Positions 37,072 through 45,487 of a DNA stretch of 64,000 nucleotides are shown here, piece by piece (position 1 is the stretch's first letter; each line of letters opens with the position of its first letter). Source of the DNA: Chryseobacterium limigenitum (GTDB lineage Bacteria > Bacteroidota > Bacteroidia > Flavobacteriales > Weeksellaceae); assembly GCF_900114875.1 (NCBI RefSeq), contig NZ_FPKW01000007.1:1-64000 (forward strand). The letters run 5' to 3'. Position numbers and translations under genes: made by a program. The notes beneath the pieces are model-generated. The model was not told where the DNA came from and did not search any database. It was given only the letters and a program-made list of their open reading frames with translations.

Positions 37072-38412
37072 TTAAGTCAAATTATTGATAATTTTACCTT
37101 TTAAGCTGACAGGTCTTAACGTAACAAGAGCTTTTTTCTCTAATTTTTTCTGATATGATATAAAAGTGAATCTTTTGTAGAATTTACGGACGATGAGAGC
37201 CATTTCCATCATGGCAAAATGCTCACCGATGCAAAGGCGAGGGCCGGCTCCGAAGGGATAGTAGGCGAAATTTTTAGAATTTTCATCCTCAAAACGTTCA
37301 GGAATAAAGGAATCCGGATGCTCCCAATATTTTGGATTTCTGTGAAGTCCGCTGATATAAAGGATGATCAAAGTACCTTTTGGCCACGAATATTCTTTAA
37401 AACTGTCATCTTCTAAAGCTTCACGGTCGATTGCCCAAGCCGGAGAATGTAAGCGCATAGCTTCTTTAATAATATTGACTGTAAATGATTTCTTCATTAA
37501 ATTTTCTGAAGTAAAAACCATTTCTCCCTCATTTCCTATTTCTTTTTTTAATTTTTCCTCAGCTTTTGGATTTTGACTGATTTCAAAAAATATAAAGCTT
37601 AAAGCATTGGCAGTCGTTTCATGCCCTGCAATGAAGAGAATAAGCATTTCATCAACCAATTGTTCGTCCGACATTGTCAGTTGCGTATCTTCATATCGTG
37701 TCTGAATCAACATATCCAAAAGATCGCTCTTTTCCTCTTTTGAAGTTCTTCTTTTATCTAAAATACTTTGGATGATCGCTTTTGCTCTTCTGCTTTTTTC
37801 AATGTTTTTTTCAATAACACCGAAAATATTTAAGATATTGGTATAAAAAGGTAGACGCACTTCTTTAGTAGAAACCTCCTGAACTTCTGTGATTATTTTG
37901 CTTAACTCATTCACCGTATTTTCATCAACATCAGAACTGAACAGAGTTTTTGCAACAATATTAAAAGCCAGCGAATGAAAAAAATCATACAGATCTACCT
38001 CAGATTCAGTTGTAAATGATTCAAGAGATTTATCAATTTCTTCTTCCATAATAGAAACAAGGTTGGCGATTTTAGCCTTACTGAAACCCGGCTGAATGAG
38101 TCTTCTTTGTTTCAGCCAATCCTTTCCGTTGTTCGTCAAAAGACCTTTTCCCAGATATTTTCCTAAAGTGACGGATTGTATTTCAGATTTTTGATAATTT
38201 TTATGATTCTGTTTTAAAATATATTCAACGAACTCTTTATCCTGAGAAAAGATGAAATTTTTATTGGTAAAACTAGCTTTAATATAATAATTATCGCCTA
38301 CAGACAGATGGTTTCCGCTGATGACTTCCAATGGATGGTTAAGCCCTTTAAATAAAGAATATAGCTTTCTTTTTCCCTTAATTTCTGCCGGATAATTAAA
38401 CTCTGGATGCAT
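37072..38412 (-). CDS. Cytochrome P450
   Basis: A 446-residue P450 monooxygenase with no membrane anchor. The I-helix oxygen-binding motif is AGHETT (about 261-266), the K-helix E-x-x-R is in IIKEAMRLHSP, and the heme motif is FGAGPRLCIGE with Cys394 as iron ligand. The sequence resembles the CYP102-like class of soluble bacterial P450s without the reductase. The substrate may be a fatty acid or lipid-like compound. I chose ATG 38412; a longer frame reaches 38616 but would overlap the divergent gene at 38532. No ferredoxin gene is adjacent. Confidence 0.88.
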   Translation of the reverse strand: MHPEFNYPAEIKGKRKLYSLFKGLNHPLEVISGNHLSVGDNYYIKASFTNKNFIFSQDKEFVEYILKQNHKNYQKSEIQSVTLGKYLGKGLLTNNGKDWLKQRRLIQPGFSKAKIANLVSIMEEEIDKSLESFTTESEVDLYDFFHSLAFNIVAKTLFSSDVDENTVNELSKIITEVQEVSTKEVRLPFYTNILNIFGVIEKNIEKSRRAKAIIQSILDKRRTSKEEKSDLLDMLIQTRYEDTQLTMSDEQLVDEMLILFIAGHETTANALSFIFFEISQNPKAEEKLKKEIGNEGEMVFTSENLMKKSFTVNIIKEAMRLHSPAWAIDREALEDDSFKEYSWPKGTLIILYISGLHRNPKYWEHPDSFIPERFEDENSKNFAYYPFGAGPRLCIGEHFAMMEMALIVRKFYKRFTFISYQKKLEKKALVTLRPVSLKGKIINNLT

Positions 38413-38477
38413 GTGAAATATTTCTACTAAAAATACAATTAATCTCTTACATAAATGAGCTTTACAATCAAAACTCT

Positions 38478-38485
38478 TATTTTTG
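38478..38485 (+). promoter_or_regulatory. -7 element for the secreted-protein gene at 38532
   Basis: TATTTTTG matches TAnnTTTG and lies 46 nt before the ATG at 38532, in the 119-bp divergent spacer next to the P450 gene. Confidence 0.4.
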
Positions 38486-38531
38486 CAATAGTGTTTGGTT
38501 GAAAATTCAATTAAATATTTAAAACAGAGAT

Positions 38532-39221
38532 ATGATGAATTCCAGATTTTTACTACCGTTTGCCCTTTTGGGAGTTGCTGCTTTTGGACAAAAACAATTT
38601 GAATTAAAAGATGCATCCAAAAATTATGAGGTAAAAATTAATGTTGAAAACTGCGAAAAAGATGAATGTAAGGGAAAAGGTATTATTGAGCTGATTGATA
38701 AAAAGACTTCCAAAAAATTTCAGACTTTTACTTCTGACGATCTTAATTTTTATTTAAAGGCAGACCAGCAGCTGACAGCCAATATTATCCAGTTATATGA
38801 TGAGCAAAGTCCGTTGATTTTTAATGATTTTAATTTTGACGGAACAGAAGATATCGCAATAAGAAACGGAAATGAAAGCAGTTACGGAGGCCCGTCTTAT
38901 GAGGTTTATGTTTTTAATTCCACTAAAAAGCAATTTATAATAAGTGAAGAATTGACAAGTCTGGCATATGAAAATCTCGGAATGTTTCAGACGGATCCTG
39001 AGCGAAAACGTTTAATTACTTATTCAAAATCAGGTTGTTGCTGGCATCTTATGACAGAATATGCTGTTGTACCAAAAAAAGGTTTATTGAAAATGTATGA
39101 ACTGGAAGAAGATGCAACGGGAGGAGATGAAATCGTAAGAGTGACGAAAAGAGAATTTAAAAATAATAAATGGGTTGCCAAAACCACAAAATATCCAATA
39201 AATCAATATTATAAAGATTAA
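38532..39221 (+). CDS. Hypothetical secreted protein
   Basis: A 229-residue exported protein (signal peptide MNSRFLLPFALLGVAAFGQ). The middle has FNDFNFDGTEDIAIRNG, a D-x-N-x-D-G-x-x-D calcium-binding-like loop as in VCBS/FG-GAP and XAC2610-type proteins. SGCCWHLMTEYAVV is a Cys-containing stretch. The function is unknown. It ends 2 bp before the HD-domain gene, so they are co-transcribed. Confidence 0.72.
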   Translation: MMNSRFLLPFALLGVAAFGQKQFELKDASKNYEVKINVENCEKDECKGKGIIELIDKKTSKKFQTFTSDDLNFYLKADQQLTANIIQLYDEQSPLIFNDFNFDGTEDIAIRNGNESSYGGPSYEVYVFNSTKKQFIISEELTSLAYENLGMFQTDPERKRLITYSKSGCCWHLMTEYAVVPKKGLLKMYELEEDATGGDEIVRVTKREFKNNKWVAKTTKYPINQYYKD

Positions 39222-39223
39222 AA

Positions 39224-39814
39224 ATGAAGATTCAGAAAGAGATCGATTTTATTTTAGCCGTTGATGCTTTAAAAAATGTACAGAGAAGAAATTACAATGC
39301 CGATGATTCTAGAAGAGAAAATACGGCTGAACATTCGTGGCAGATCATTATTTTAGCCCAGATCCTTTTTCCATATGCGAAAAACAGGGCAGATGTTGAT
39401 TTGTTAAGAGTGATCAGAATGCTTTCCATTCACGATTTGGTAGAAATTGAAGCCGGAGATACTTTCCTGTTTGATGAAGCGGCAATGGTCGGGAAATTTG
39501 AAAGAGAAAAACAATCAGCTCAAAATATTTTCGGAATTTTGGATGAACCATTACGCACCGAGTTCTTTAATCTTTGGCTTGAATTTGAAGAAGAACAAAC
39601 TCCTGATGCTATTTTTGCCTGTGCGATTGACAGAATTATGCCTTTCATCTTAAATTCGCACACATCAGGAAAAAGCTGGACAGAAGCCGGAGTAACAGAA
39701 AATCAAGTGAGAAATATGCTCGAAAATGCCATCAGCAGAGCTTCGGATGAAATGGGAGAGGCTTTTCAGTATTTGATGATCAAGAATTTGGAAACTGAGA
39801 AGGTTGTGAGATAA
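39224..39814 (+). CDS. HD domain hydrolase, YfbR/5'-nucleotidase-like
   Basis: A 196-residue HD-domain phosphohydrolase. ENTAEHSWQIIILA has the first His, SIHDLVEIEAGDTF the HD pair, and CAIDRIMPFILNSHTSGKSW the distal Asp and His. This matches the family that includes YfbR, a dNMP 5'-nucleotidase, and related HD3 hydrolases. The substrate is not proved. Confidence 0.82.
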   Translation: MKIQKEIDFILAVDALKNVQRRNYNADDSRRENTAEHSWQIIILAQILFPYAKNRADVDLLRVIRMLSIHDLVEIEAGDTFLFDEAAMVGKFEREKQSAQNIFGILDEPLRTEFFNLWLEFEEEQTPDAIFACAIDRIMPFILNSHTSGKSWTEAGVTENQVRNMLENAISRASDEMGEAFQYLMIKNLETEKVVR

Positions 39815-39957
39815 TTTTATACTAAGAATTAGGATAAATAATCAACTTTAACATCATTTTTGTCATTCCCGCAGTGAATCTAAATCCACTTTTTAGAGAT
39901 GTCTTTAGAATGATAAAGCAATTGTGATTTAAGTTTTTTTATTGAAAAATTGAAATA

Positions 39958-39986
39958 GGTTTCGGCGGCCAAAGGCCGCCGAAACC
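39958..39986. repeat. Perfect GC-rich hairpin between convergent genes
   Basis: GGTTTCGGCGGCC (39958-39970), AAA, then GGCCGCCGAAACC (39974-39986) form a perfect 13-bp stem with a 3-nt loop. It lies 3' of both flanking genes. It may act as a bidirectional terminator, but T runs are weak and its GC content stands out, so a REP-like origin is likely. Confidence 0.65.
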
Positions 39987-39997
39987 ATAAAAAGTAT

Positions 39998-40381
39998 TTA
40001 TAATATTTGAATTGGTTTTTTAAATTCATCAATCGCCACAAAAGTAAAATCACCTACAATCGCTCTTTCTCTTTCATAAGAATACATTTGTTCCGTGTAG
40101 ATCTCTACATTTACTTTCATACTCGTTGTTCCGACGTGAGAAACTTTGCCAATTAACTCGACAATAGTTCCTGCAGGAATTGGTCTTTTAAAATCAATTT
40201 TATCACTGCTTACTGTAACCACTCTTTTTCTGGCAAATCGGGTAGCGGTAATAAATGCCACTTCATCCATCAGCTGCATCGCGGTACCTCCGAAAAGAGT
40301 ATCGTAATGATTGGTTGTATTAGGGAAAACGGCTTTAAAAATGCTGGTTTCGGATGCTTTAATTCTTTCTTCTGTAGTCAT
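39998..40381 (-). CDS. Acyl-CoA thioesterase, YciA/BACH-like hotdog
   Basis: A 127-residue hotdog-fold thioesterase. FPNTTNHYDTLFGGTAMQLMDEVAF carries the N-x-x-x-x-FGG and MD motif of the acyl-CoA hydrolase group, and VTVSSDKIDFKRPIPAGTIVEL follows. It hydrolyses acyl-CoA to free acid and CoA; the chain-length preference is unknown. The first gene downstream of the cobalamin riboswitch, it lies 130 nt beyond the B12 box, which is an unexpected pairing. Confidence 0.85.
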   Translation of the reverse strand: MTTEERIKASETSIFKAVFPNTTNHYDTLFGGTAMQLMDEVAFITATRFARKRVVTVSSDKIDFKRPIPAGTIVELIGKVSHVGTTSMKVNVEIYTEQMYSYERERAIVGDFTFVAIDEFKKPIQIL

Positions 40382-40510
40382 ATTTCATTATTAATTAAAG
40401 CGAAAAGAAAGGATATTAGAACAAACAGAAAATGACAGGAACATAGAAATTCCTGAAAAAAACTATTGATCAATAAACTTCAGATCGCGAAAGTTTTTGT
40501 CTTAAAGAAA

Positions 40511-40700
40511 TAGGCAGGTCTCCTGACTTGTAACATCTTTATCTCCTTCCCATGCCTCGCACAGTGGATTTTTGATAAAGACTTTCGTTACTTACAGTTG
40601 CGCGACAGTTCGTGATTTTCACACGATTCCCTTTTAATCTGCAATTAAGCAGAACCAGTTTCTGAAAAGCAAAATGCCATCAGCTAGAAGCCAAAGCAGA
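40511..40700 (-). ncRNA. Cobalamin riboswitch
   Basis: Read on the minus strand, the conserved parts occur in order: GGTTCTGC, AAAAGGGAATCGTGTGAA, CGCGCAACTGTAAGT, CCACTGTGCGAGGCATGGGAAGG, and the B12 box AAGTCAGGAGACCTGCC (about 40528-40512). This is the AdoCbl-binding Cobalamin aptamer, which normally represses B12 uptake or synthesis genes. It faces the acyl-CoA thioesterase gene 130 nt downstream. No btuB or cob gene is present, and no clear terminator or sequester stem is seen. The exact 5' edge is uncertain. Confidence 0.93.
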
Positions 40701-40746
40701 ATAACTTTTCGGTGCAAAAATAAGGATTATATGAAAGATAAACGAA

Positions 40747-41547
40747 TTATTCCGGATTATTATAGATGATCTGGCTGATAACTTTTCCTTCTTTGATTGT
40801 CCAAAGCGTAGTGTAGCGGTTTTCTCCAGAACCATTAATCATATAAAGAAAAATATGATCATTATCGATAGAAGTCACTCCAACATTATTGAAATCCATT
40901 GTTGGCTGGAATAAATTTTTGATGGCTTCTCTTACAAAAACAGAACCTCTTCCGGGTTGTTGAATTCTGATAGATTTAATTTCTGTCATGCCTTCAGGAA
41001 GTTCGTTACCGATTCCCCAAGGTTTTACTTTATCAATGGTAAGAATTTTTCCGTTAGCATCTTTTTCCTTTTTACGGTAACTCGCGTTGGATGGATAAAC
41101 GTCAATAATCACTTTACTCCTCTGGTTAGCCGGTATTTTTGGGTCGGTGTTATCTGTGAAAATAAGCGATTTTCCGTTTTTGGATTTGGAAGGCGTGTAA
41201 GGCGGTAGCTGATCGATGTAAGCAATACGATCTTTATTCACCATACCTTCTTTATTTAAAGAATCATATCTTACGAAAGGTTTTTCAGTGTCATCTTTGT
41301 CAGGATATTTGATCCAGATCCATTCTGTTTCTCCGGGAGCCGGTTTCACATACACAAAAACATCTCCTCGGCGCATACGGATTTTATCTACAATTTTTCG
41401 GTAATTATCTTTAGCAACACGTACCATGGCATAGCCTTCTTCAGCTTTTACAACTCCAAAAGGAACTTTATTTTGCCCTTTCATTAAGCTTAAAGAAAAA
41501 ACACTGAGAATTGATAAATAAAATACTTTTTTTGCGGAAATCATCAT
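40747..41547 (-). CDS. Hypothetical secreted protein
   Basis: A 266-residue exported protein with signal peptide (ISAKKVFYLSILSVFSLSLMKGQ). KVPFGVVKAEEGYAMVRV and an SH3-like feel suggest a beta-rich envelope protein. LWTIKEGKVISQIIYNNPE near the end resembles an NTF2-like tail. I do not recognise a family. ATG 41547 is preferred; an in-frame TTG at 41568 would extend it. It lies 30 bp downstream of the ABC gene and its stop is next to the riboswitch. Confidence 0.6.
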   Translation of the reverse strand: MMISAKKVFYLSILSVFSLSLMKGQNKVPFGVVKAEEGYAMVRVAKDNYRKIVDKIRMRRGDVFVYVKPAPGETEWIWIKYPDKDDTEKPFVRYDSLNKEGMVNKDRIAYIDQLPPYTPSKSKNGKSLIFTDNTDPKIPANQRSKVIIDVYPSNASYRKKEKDANGKILTIDKVKPWGIGNELPEGMTEIKSIRIQQPGRGSVFVREAIKNLFQPTMDFNNVGVTSIDNDHIFLYMINGSGENRYTTLWTIKEGKVISQIIYNNPE

Positions 41548-41577
41548 GAAAAATTTTTGACTCTTCAAATATATAAA

Positions 41578-42240
41578 TTAAATGCTTTTCGGGAGGTATT
41601 TAAATAATTGCAATTCCTTGATATCTTTTATTTTTCTTACATAAGTGTTGGAGATTAGATATATTTCATCTGAAATGTCTAAAACATCCTGATAATTATG
41701 ATCTGAAATAATGAAGCCTTTTTCCTTTGAAATTTCTTTAATTATTTTTTTGAGTTCAGTAGCTATTTTTGGGGAAAGACTGTGAAAGGGCTCATCTAAT
41801 AAAATAAAATCTGATTTGGAATGAATAATGAGTAAGACTTCAATAATTCTTTGTTCACCAGTGGAAAGATTTTTTGGTGTTTCGTTTAAAAAGGGGTGTA
41901 TTAATTCTAAGTTATGGAGCTTTTCACTATTTTCTTTATTGCAGAATAGATTGATGAGGTTTTTAATCTTGCTATTTTTTGGTAAAAATGAATATTGGGG
42001 AAGATAAGAGATTCTGTTTTTTCTATCCCATTGATTGTTAAGAATAACCGTGTCGAATTTAATAAATTGAGTTTCCCCTTTTAATGTTCCGAAAATTATT
42101 TGAAATAAAGTAGATTTTCCGGAACCATTACTTCCGAAAAGCCCAATGATTTTTCCTGTTTCACAACTCAAGTAGACATCTTGTAGTATTTTTTTAGTTC
42201 CGAATGTTTTTGTTATACTGTCAATATGTAGTTTACTCAT
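41578..42240 (-). CDS. ABC transporter ATP-binding protein
   Basis: A 220-residue ABC ATPase. Walker A is GLFGSNGSGKST (about 33-44), the signature is NLSTGEQRI and Walker B is FILLDEPF. The H-loop is in IISDHNYQD. It is short, like LptB- or nodulation-type ATPases. It overlaps by 4 bp the gene for a 92-residue membrane protein, its likely partner, though that is too small for a normal permease. The start ATG 42240 removes an 18-residue extension. Confidence 0.85.
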   Translation of the reverse strand: MSKLHIDSITKTFGTKKILQDVYLSCETGKIIGLFGSNGSGKSTLFQIIFGTLKGETQFIKFDTVILNNQWDRKNRISYLPQYSFLPKNSKIKNLINLFCNKENSEKLHNLELIHPFLNETPKNLSTGEQRIIEVLLIIHSKSDFILLDEPFHSLSPKIATELKKIIKEISKEKGFIISDHNYQDVLDISDEIYLISNTYVRKIKDIKELQLFKYLPKSI

Positions 42241-42515
42241 AAATATACGGATGTGAATTTTATAACAATGCTTATTGATAAGGTTAATCCCCAAAGAAAT
42301 ATTCTTGAAAATCCGAAATTGGCGTAAAAGTGATATTCATTTTTAAGCCTTAATTCATAAATGAAAAAATGAAGCATTGGAAATAATAAAAGAAAACATA
42401 ATCCAAAATTTTCGAAATTTAGATGTGTTGCAAAAGCAATTAATAAAGAAAATAATAGGGTCGGAATTAAAATTTTCACATAGAATATTCCAAGGATTTT
42501 AGCATTTTCAAGCAT
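42237..42515 (-). CDS. Small membrane protein coupled to ABC ATPase
   Basis: A 92-residue protein with three predicted transmembrane helices (about 8-28, 34-52 and 68-90). Its last codons overlap the start of the ABC ATPase gene by 4 bp (ATGA), so the two are translationally coupled. It might be a reduced permease or an accessory subunit. No family is recognised. Confidence 0.65.
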   Translation of the reverse strand: MLENAKILGIFYVKILIPTLLFSLLIAFATHLNFENFGLCFLLLFPMLHFFIYELRLKNEYHFYANFGFSRIFLWGLTLSISIVIKFTSVYL

Positions 42516-42536
42516 AATTCAAATATAATAAAAAAC

Positions 42537-42572
42537 AAAAGCGAGTGTCAATTTAATCGACACTCGCTTTTA
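42537..42572. terminator. Bidirectional-looking hairpin terminator
   Basis: AAAAGCGAGTGTC pairs with GACACTCGCTTTT (core arms 42541-42549 and 42559-42567) around a 9-nt loop. It lies just beyond the YcxB gene stop on the minus strand and upstream of the ABC pair. Confidence 0.85.
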
Positions 42573-42578
42573 TTTTGA

Positions 42579-43064
42579 TTAATCGTTTCTAAGTTTCGCT
42601 TTTACGCTATTGTTTTTAATAAGAGTTCTGAGCGCTACAATTTCTTGTTTTGTAAAATCTTTTTTAGGAATCATATTCATGGTTTGTAAACTATGATAAA
42701 TAAGAAACCAATCTTTTAATTCTTTTACTCTTGAAACCGTATTCCAATGAAAATCGTTTTCAAATGTTTCTCCTTCAGCTTTAATCTTATCTTCAACAAA
42801 AGTGTAAGAAATATTTTCCTGAATTTTTTTGTCTGAATAATAAGCTTTTTTAATACTAAAATAACCTCTGACAGTCATGAAAACCCATAAGACAAGTAAC
42901 CAGATAGAAGCATTTTCAAAAATATCTCCTTCATCGCTATCCAGAAAACCTTTAAATATAAAAAGTAAAACAGCTATAATTGGAAAGCCAAAAAACCTTA
43001 TTAAAGAACTTTTTAAATAAAAACCCCAAAAATCTTTGAAAGTAATTTGTGTTTTTACAGTCAT
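42579..43064 (-). CDS. YcxB-like membrane protein
   Basis: A 161-residue protein with two transmembrane helices (about 19-41 and 50-68). The C-terminal domain, with FENDFHWNTVSRVKELKDWFLIYHS and MIPKKDFTKQEIVALRTLI, matches the YcxB-like domain. The function is unknown. It lies 10 bp after mutS2 and ends at a strong terminator, so it is the last gene of that unit. Confidence 0.8.
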   Translation of the reverse strand: MTVKTQITFKDFWGFYLKSSLIRFFGFPIIAVLLFIFKGFLDSDEGDIFENASIWLLVLWVFMTVRGYFSIKKAYYSDKKIQENISYTFVEDKIKAEGETFENDFHWNTVSRVKELKDWFLIYHSLQTMNMIPKKDFTKQEIVALRTLIKNNSVKAKLRND

Positions 43065-43074
43065 ACATTAATCA

Positions 43075-45222
43075 TTAAATCCTCTCCAATTCTTCAGCAC
43101 TAATCGTCGTCTTAAAAGTCCCGTAATTCACAATCACTTTGTTTCTGGATATCTTTTCAATCGTCCCGACACTTGTACTTCCTCTGATACGAACGCGTTG
43201 ACCAATTTTCATCCAAACGGCGCGGTCAGTTTGACGTTTTTCCTCTATTTTTTCGTTGGTTTCAGTGATTTTTTCAATAACATCTTCTTTTTTCAGTTGT
43301 TGAGTGATTTTTCTTTTTACAACCTGAAGTCTTTTCGTTTCATCTTTATCAGCATCGATTTTCCTGAATTTTTCCTGTTCTAAAATCTTTACAAAATCTT
43401 TCACAACATCTTTTCTGGATCTTCCTTTTATGTAGCCGTCAATAAATGTTTCAATCTTATTTCCAAACTGAAGTTTACGATGTTCATCTTCATATAATTT
43501 TTGGAAATTGAACAGTTTTTGTTGAAGCTGTTCATTTAGTTTTTGCAAATTGTCGCGTTTGTCTTCAACGGATTCTTTTCTTTCGGCAAGATCGGTTTTC
43601 AGTTTTTCAACCTCGAATTTTTCCTGCTGAAGTTTTACGATCGTTTTATCAAGATTCACAATATCATGTTCCACTTTTTTCTTCGCAGAATGAATGATAA
43701 ACCTCGGGATTTTATTCTTCTCGGCAACCTCAAAAGTAAATGAACTACCAGCTTGTCCGACCTCCAATTTATACATCGGTTCCAATGTTTCTTCATCAAA
43801 AAGCATGGCTGCATTTTCTGCGTGAGGAAGCTCTTCTATAACCAGTTTAATATTCGTATAGTGCGTTGTAATGATCGCAAAACTCTTTTTGTCATAGAAA
43901 AACTCTAAGAAACTTTCTGCCAAAGCACCGCCCAATTCAGGATCTGAACCCGTTCCGAATTCATCGATCAACAAAAGGGTGTTGGCATCAGCCTCACGGA
44001 TGATTCCGCCCATTTTCTTCAATCTTGATGAATAGGTGGAAAGGTGATTTTCAATAGATTGATTATCACCAATATCGGTCATGATCTTATCAAAGAAAAA
44101 CATTTCTGATCTTGGGTGAACAGGTACTAAAATTCCGCTCTGGATCATTAATTGAAGTAATCCAACTGTTTTCAGCGTGATCGATTTCCCTCCCGCATTC
44201 GGTCCGGAAATACAGATAATTCTGTTTTGATCGGTCAACGATAATGTCTGAGAGAAAATAGTTTTATTTTCCGCTTTATTTCTTAACCATAATAATGGAT
44301 GAAATGCTTCTCTTAATTTTAATGTTTTATGACGGTTGATCTTTGGTAAAACCCCGTTAATTAATTCTGCAAACTTAGCTTTAGCTCTAGTAAGATCAAG
44401 ATCAAAAATATAAGCCTGATATCTCCAAAGCTGAGGTTGGAATACCGCTAATTCTGCGGTAAGCTGTCTTAGGATCTTATCAATTTCCTTTTTTTCTTCT
44501 TCCTGATTTTCTCGAAGTTTAAAGTAGTGCTTTACAACATTGTCAGGCTGAATATACGTAATTGAACCTGTTTTAGAAAGTCCCAACACTCTTCCCGGAA
44601 CTCTTTTTTTATAAGCAGATTTTACTGCTAAAACTCGTATGTCTTCAATATTACTCTCTCTGATATCATCTAAAAAATCACTTTGAGCGTAATTGAACAA
44701 TACACGGTTGAAATTTTCCTGAATTGCTTTTTTCGCATGCTGAATTTCCGCTCTTAAGGTTTTCAGGATTGGCGAAGCTTCACTTTTCACTTCATCAAAA
44801 CGGTTGAAAACTTTATCAACCTTATCAATGATTTCTTTCTTAAATTCCAATACAGAAGCGTCTTCCATCAAAGTTGGGAACGTTTCGGGCATTGTCGGGA
44901 AAAACTTTTGAAGTCTTCCTATTTGTTCGGTAATCGTTTTTATTTTGATGAAAGCCTTATTTTCGAGACGGTAATTCTCGATCAGCATGAGTTGTAATTC
45001 GCTTTCAATATCTTCGTATTCATCAAACGGAATCGCATTTGAACTTTCAAAACTCGATAAATATTCGGAAGTTTTTTTGAGTGAAAGTCCTGCCTCGTCA
45101 ATTTCCATGGGACGAAGTTGAAGAATTTTGTCCCTCGTTTTCGGAGAGTACGCAAATGGAGCAATTTCCGCGAGCAATTGCGGAAACTCTAATTCGTTTA
45201 AATCTTCTTTATTTATATACAC
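43075..45222 (-). CDS. mutS2: MutS2 family protein lacking the Smr domain
   Basis: A 715-residue MutS2-type ATPase. The core and clamp (about 1-300) are followed by Walker A GPNAGGKS, then LLIDEFGTGSDPELGGALAESF and the ITTHYTNIK segment. A long coiled coil (about 500-620) comes next. The C-terminus has WMKIGQRVRIRGSTSVGTIEKI, a KOW-like domain. Typical MutS2 (about 780 residues) ends with an Smr nuclease domain, which is absent here. In other bacteria MutS2 suppresses recombination or rescues collided ribosomes; the role of this form is inferred. Confidence 0.88.
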   Translation of the reverse strand: MYINKEDLNELEFPQLLAEIAPFAYSPKTRDKILQLRPMEIDEAGLSLKKTSEYLSSFESSNAIPFDEYEDIESELQLMLIENYRLENKAFIKIKTITEQIGRLQKFFPTMPETFPTLMEDASVLEFKKEIIDKVDKVFNRFDEVKSEASPILKTLRAEIQHAKKAIQENFNRVLFNYAQSDFLDDIRESNIEDIRVLAVKSAYKKRVPGRVLGLSKTGSITYIQPDNVVKHYFKLRENQEEEKKEIDKILRQLTAELAVFQPQLWRYQAYIFDLDLTRAKAKFAELINGVLPKINRHKTLKLREAFHPLLWLRNKAENKTIFSQTLSLTDQNRIICISGPNAGGKSITLKTVGLLQLMIQSGILVPVHPRSEMFFFDKIMTDIGDNQSIENHLSTYSSRLKKMGGIIREADANTLLLIDEFGTGSDPELGGALAESFLEFFYDKKSFAIITTHYTNIKLVIEELPHAENAAMLFDEETLEPMYKLEVGQAGSSFTFEVAEKNKIPRFIIHSAKKKVEHDIVNLDKTIVKLQQEKFEVEKLKTDLAERKESVEDKRDNLQKLNEQLQQKLFNFQKLYEDEHRKLQFGNKIETFIDGYIKGRSRKDVVKDFVKILEQEKFRKIDADKDETKRLQVVKRKITQQLKKEDVIEKITETNEKIEEKRQTDRAVWMKIGQRVRIRGSTSVGTIEKISRNKVIVNYGTFKTTISAEELERI

Positions 45223-45293
45223 AGTGCAAATTTAGTGAGAAAATGTGAATCTTAATTTGAAAATGAACTAATTTAAAAAATACGCTTCTTCTT

Positions 45294-45459
45294 ATTTTAA
45301 CCACAAAAGTCACAAAAGATTAAAATATAAATAATTTAAGTTTATCATAACTGTGAATAAAAGAATACAAAGTTTTTAAAAATCTTTGATTTTTTACTTT
45401 TACGAACTTTTGATTAACTTATTTTCAATAAAATCTTTTGTGACTTTTGTGGTTAAAAT
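45294..45459. mobile_element. Gene-free inverted-repeat element
   Basis: A perfect 28-bp inverted repeat (45294-45321 and 45432-45459) encloses about 110 bp of AT-rich DNA with no gene. The arms, which include AACCACAAAAGTCACAAAAG, are close relatives of the left arm of the GxxExxY element at 13945-14501. It lies between the divergent mutS2 and GNAT genes. It could be a MITE-like element or the empty form of that cassette. Confidence 0.65.
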
Positions 45460-45487
45460 TTATTAGTTTAATTATTAAATTTGGGAT

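Noticed and set aside
38413..38616. Longer P450 with start at 38616
   Set aside because: The extra 68 residues do not resemble a P450 N-terminus and would overlap the divergent gene at 38532; ATG 38412 gives the usual length.
40464..40475. TATTGATCAATA palindrome as the riboswitch terminator
   Set aside because: Although a T run follows on the minus strand, the palindrome leaves only a 4-bp stem with a 4-nt loop, too weak to call.
41578..42515. ABC ATPase pair as the graspetide exporter
   Set aside because: It is more than 10 kb away on the other strand, has no peptidase domain, and its membrane subunit is too small.
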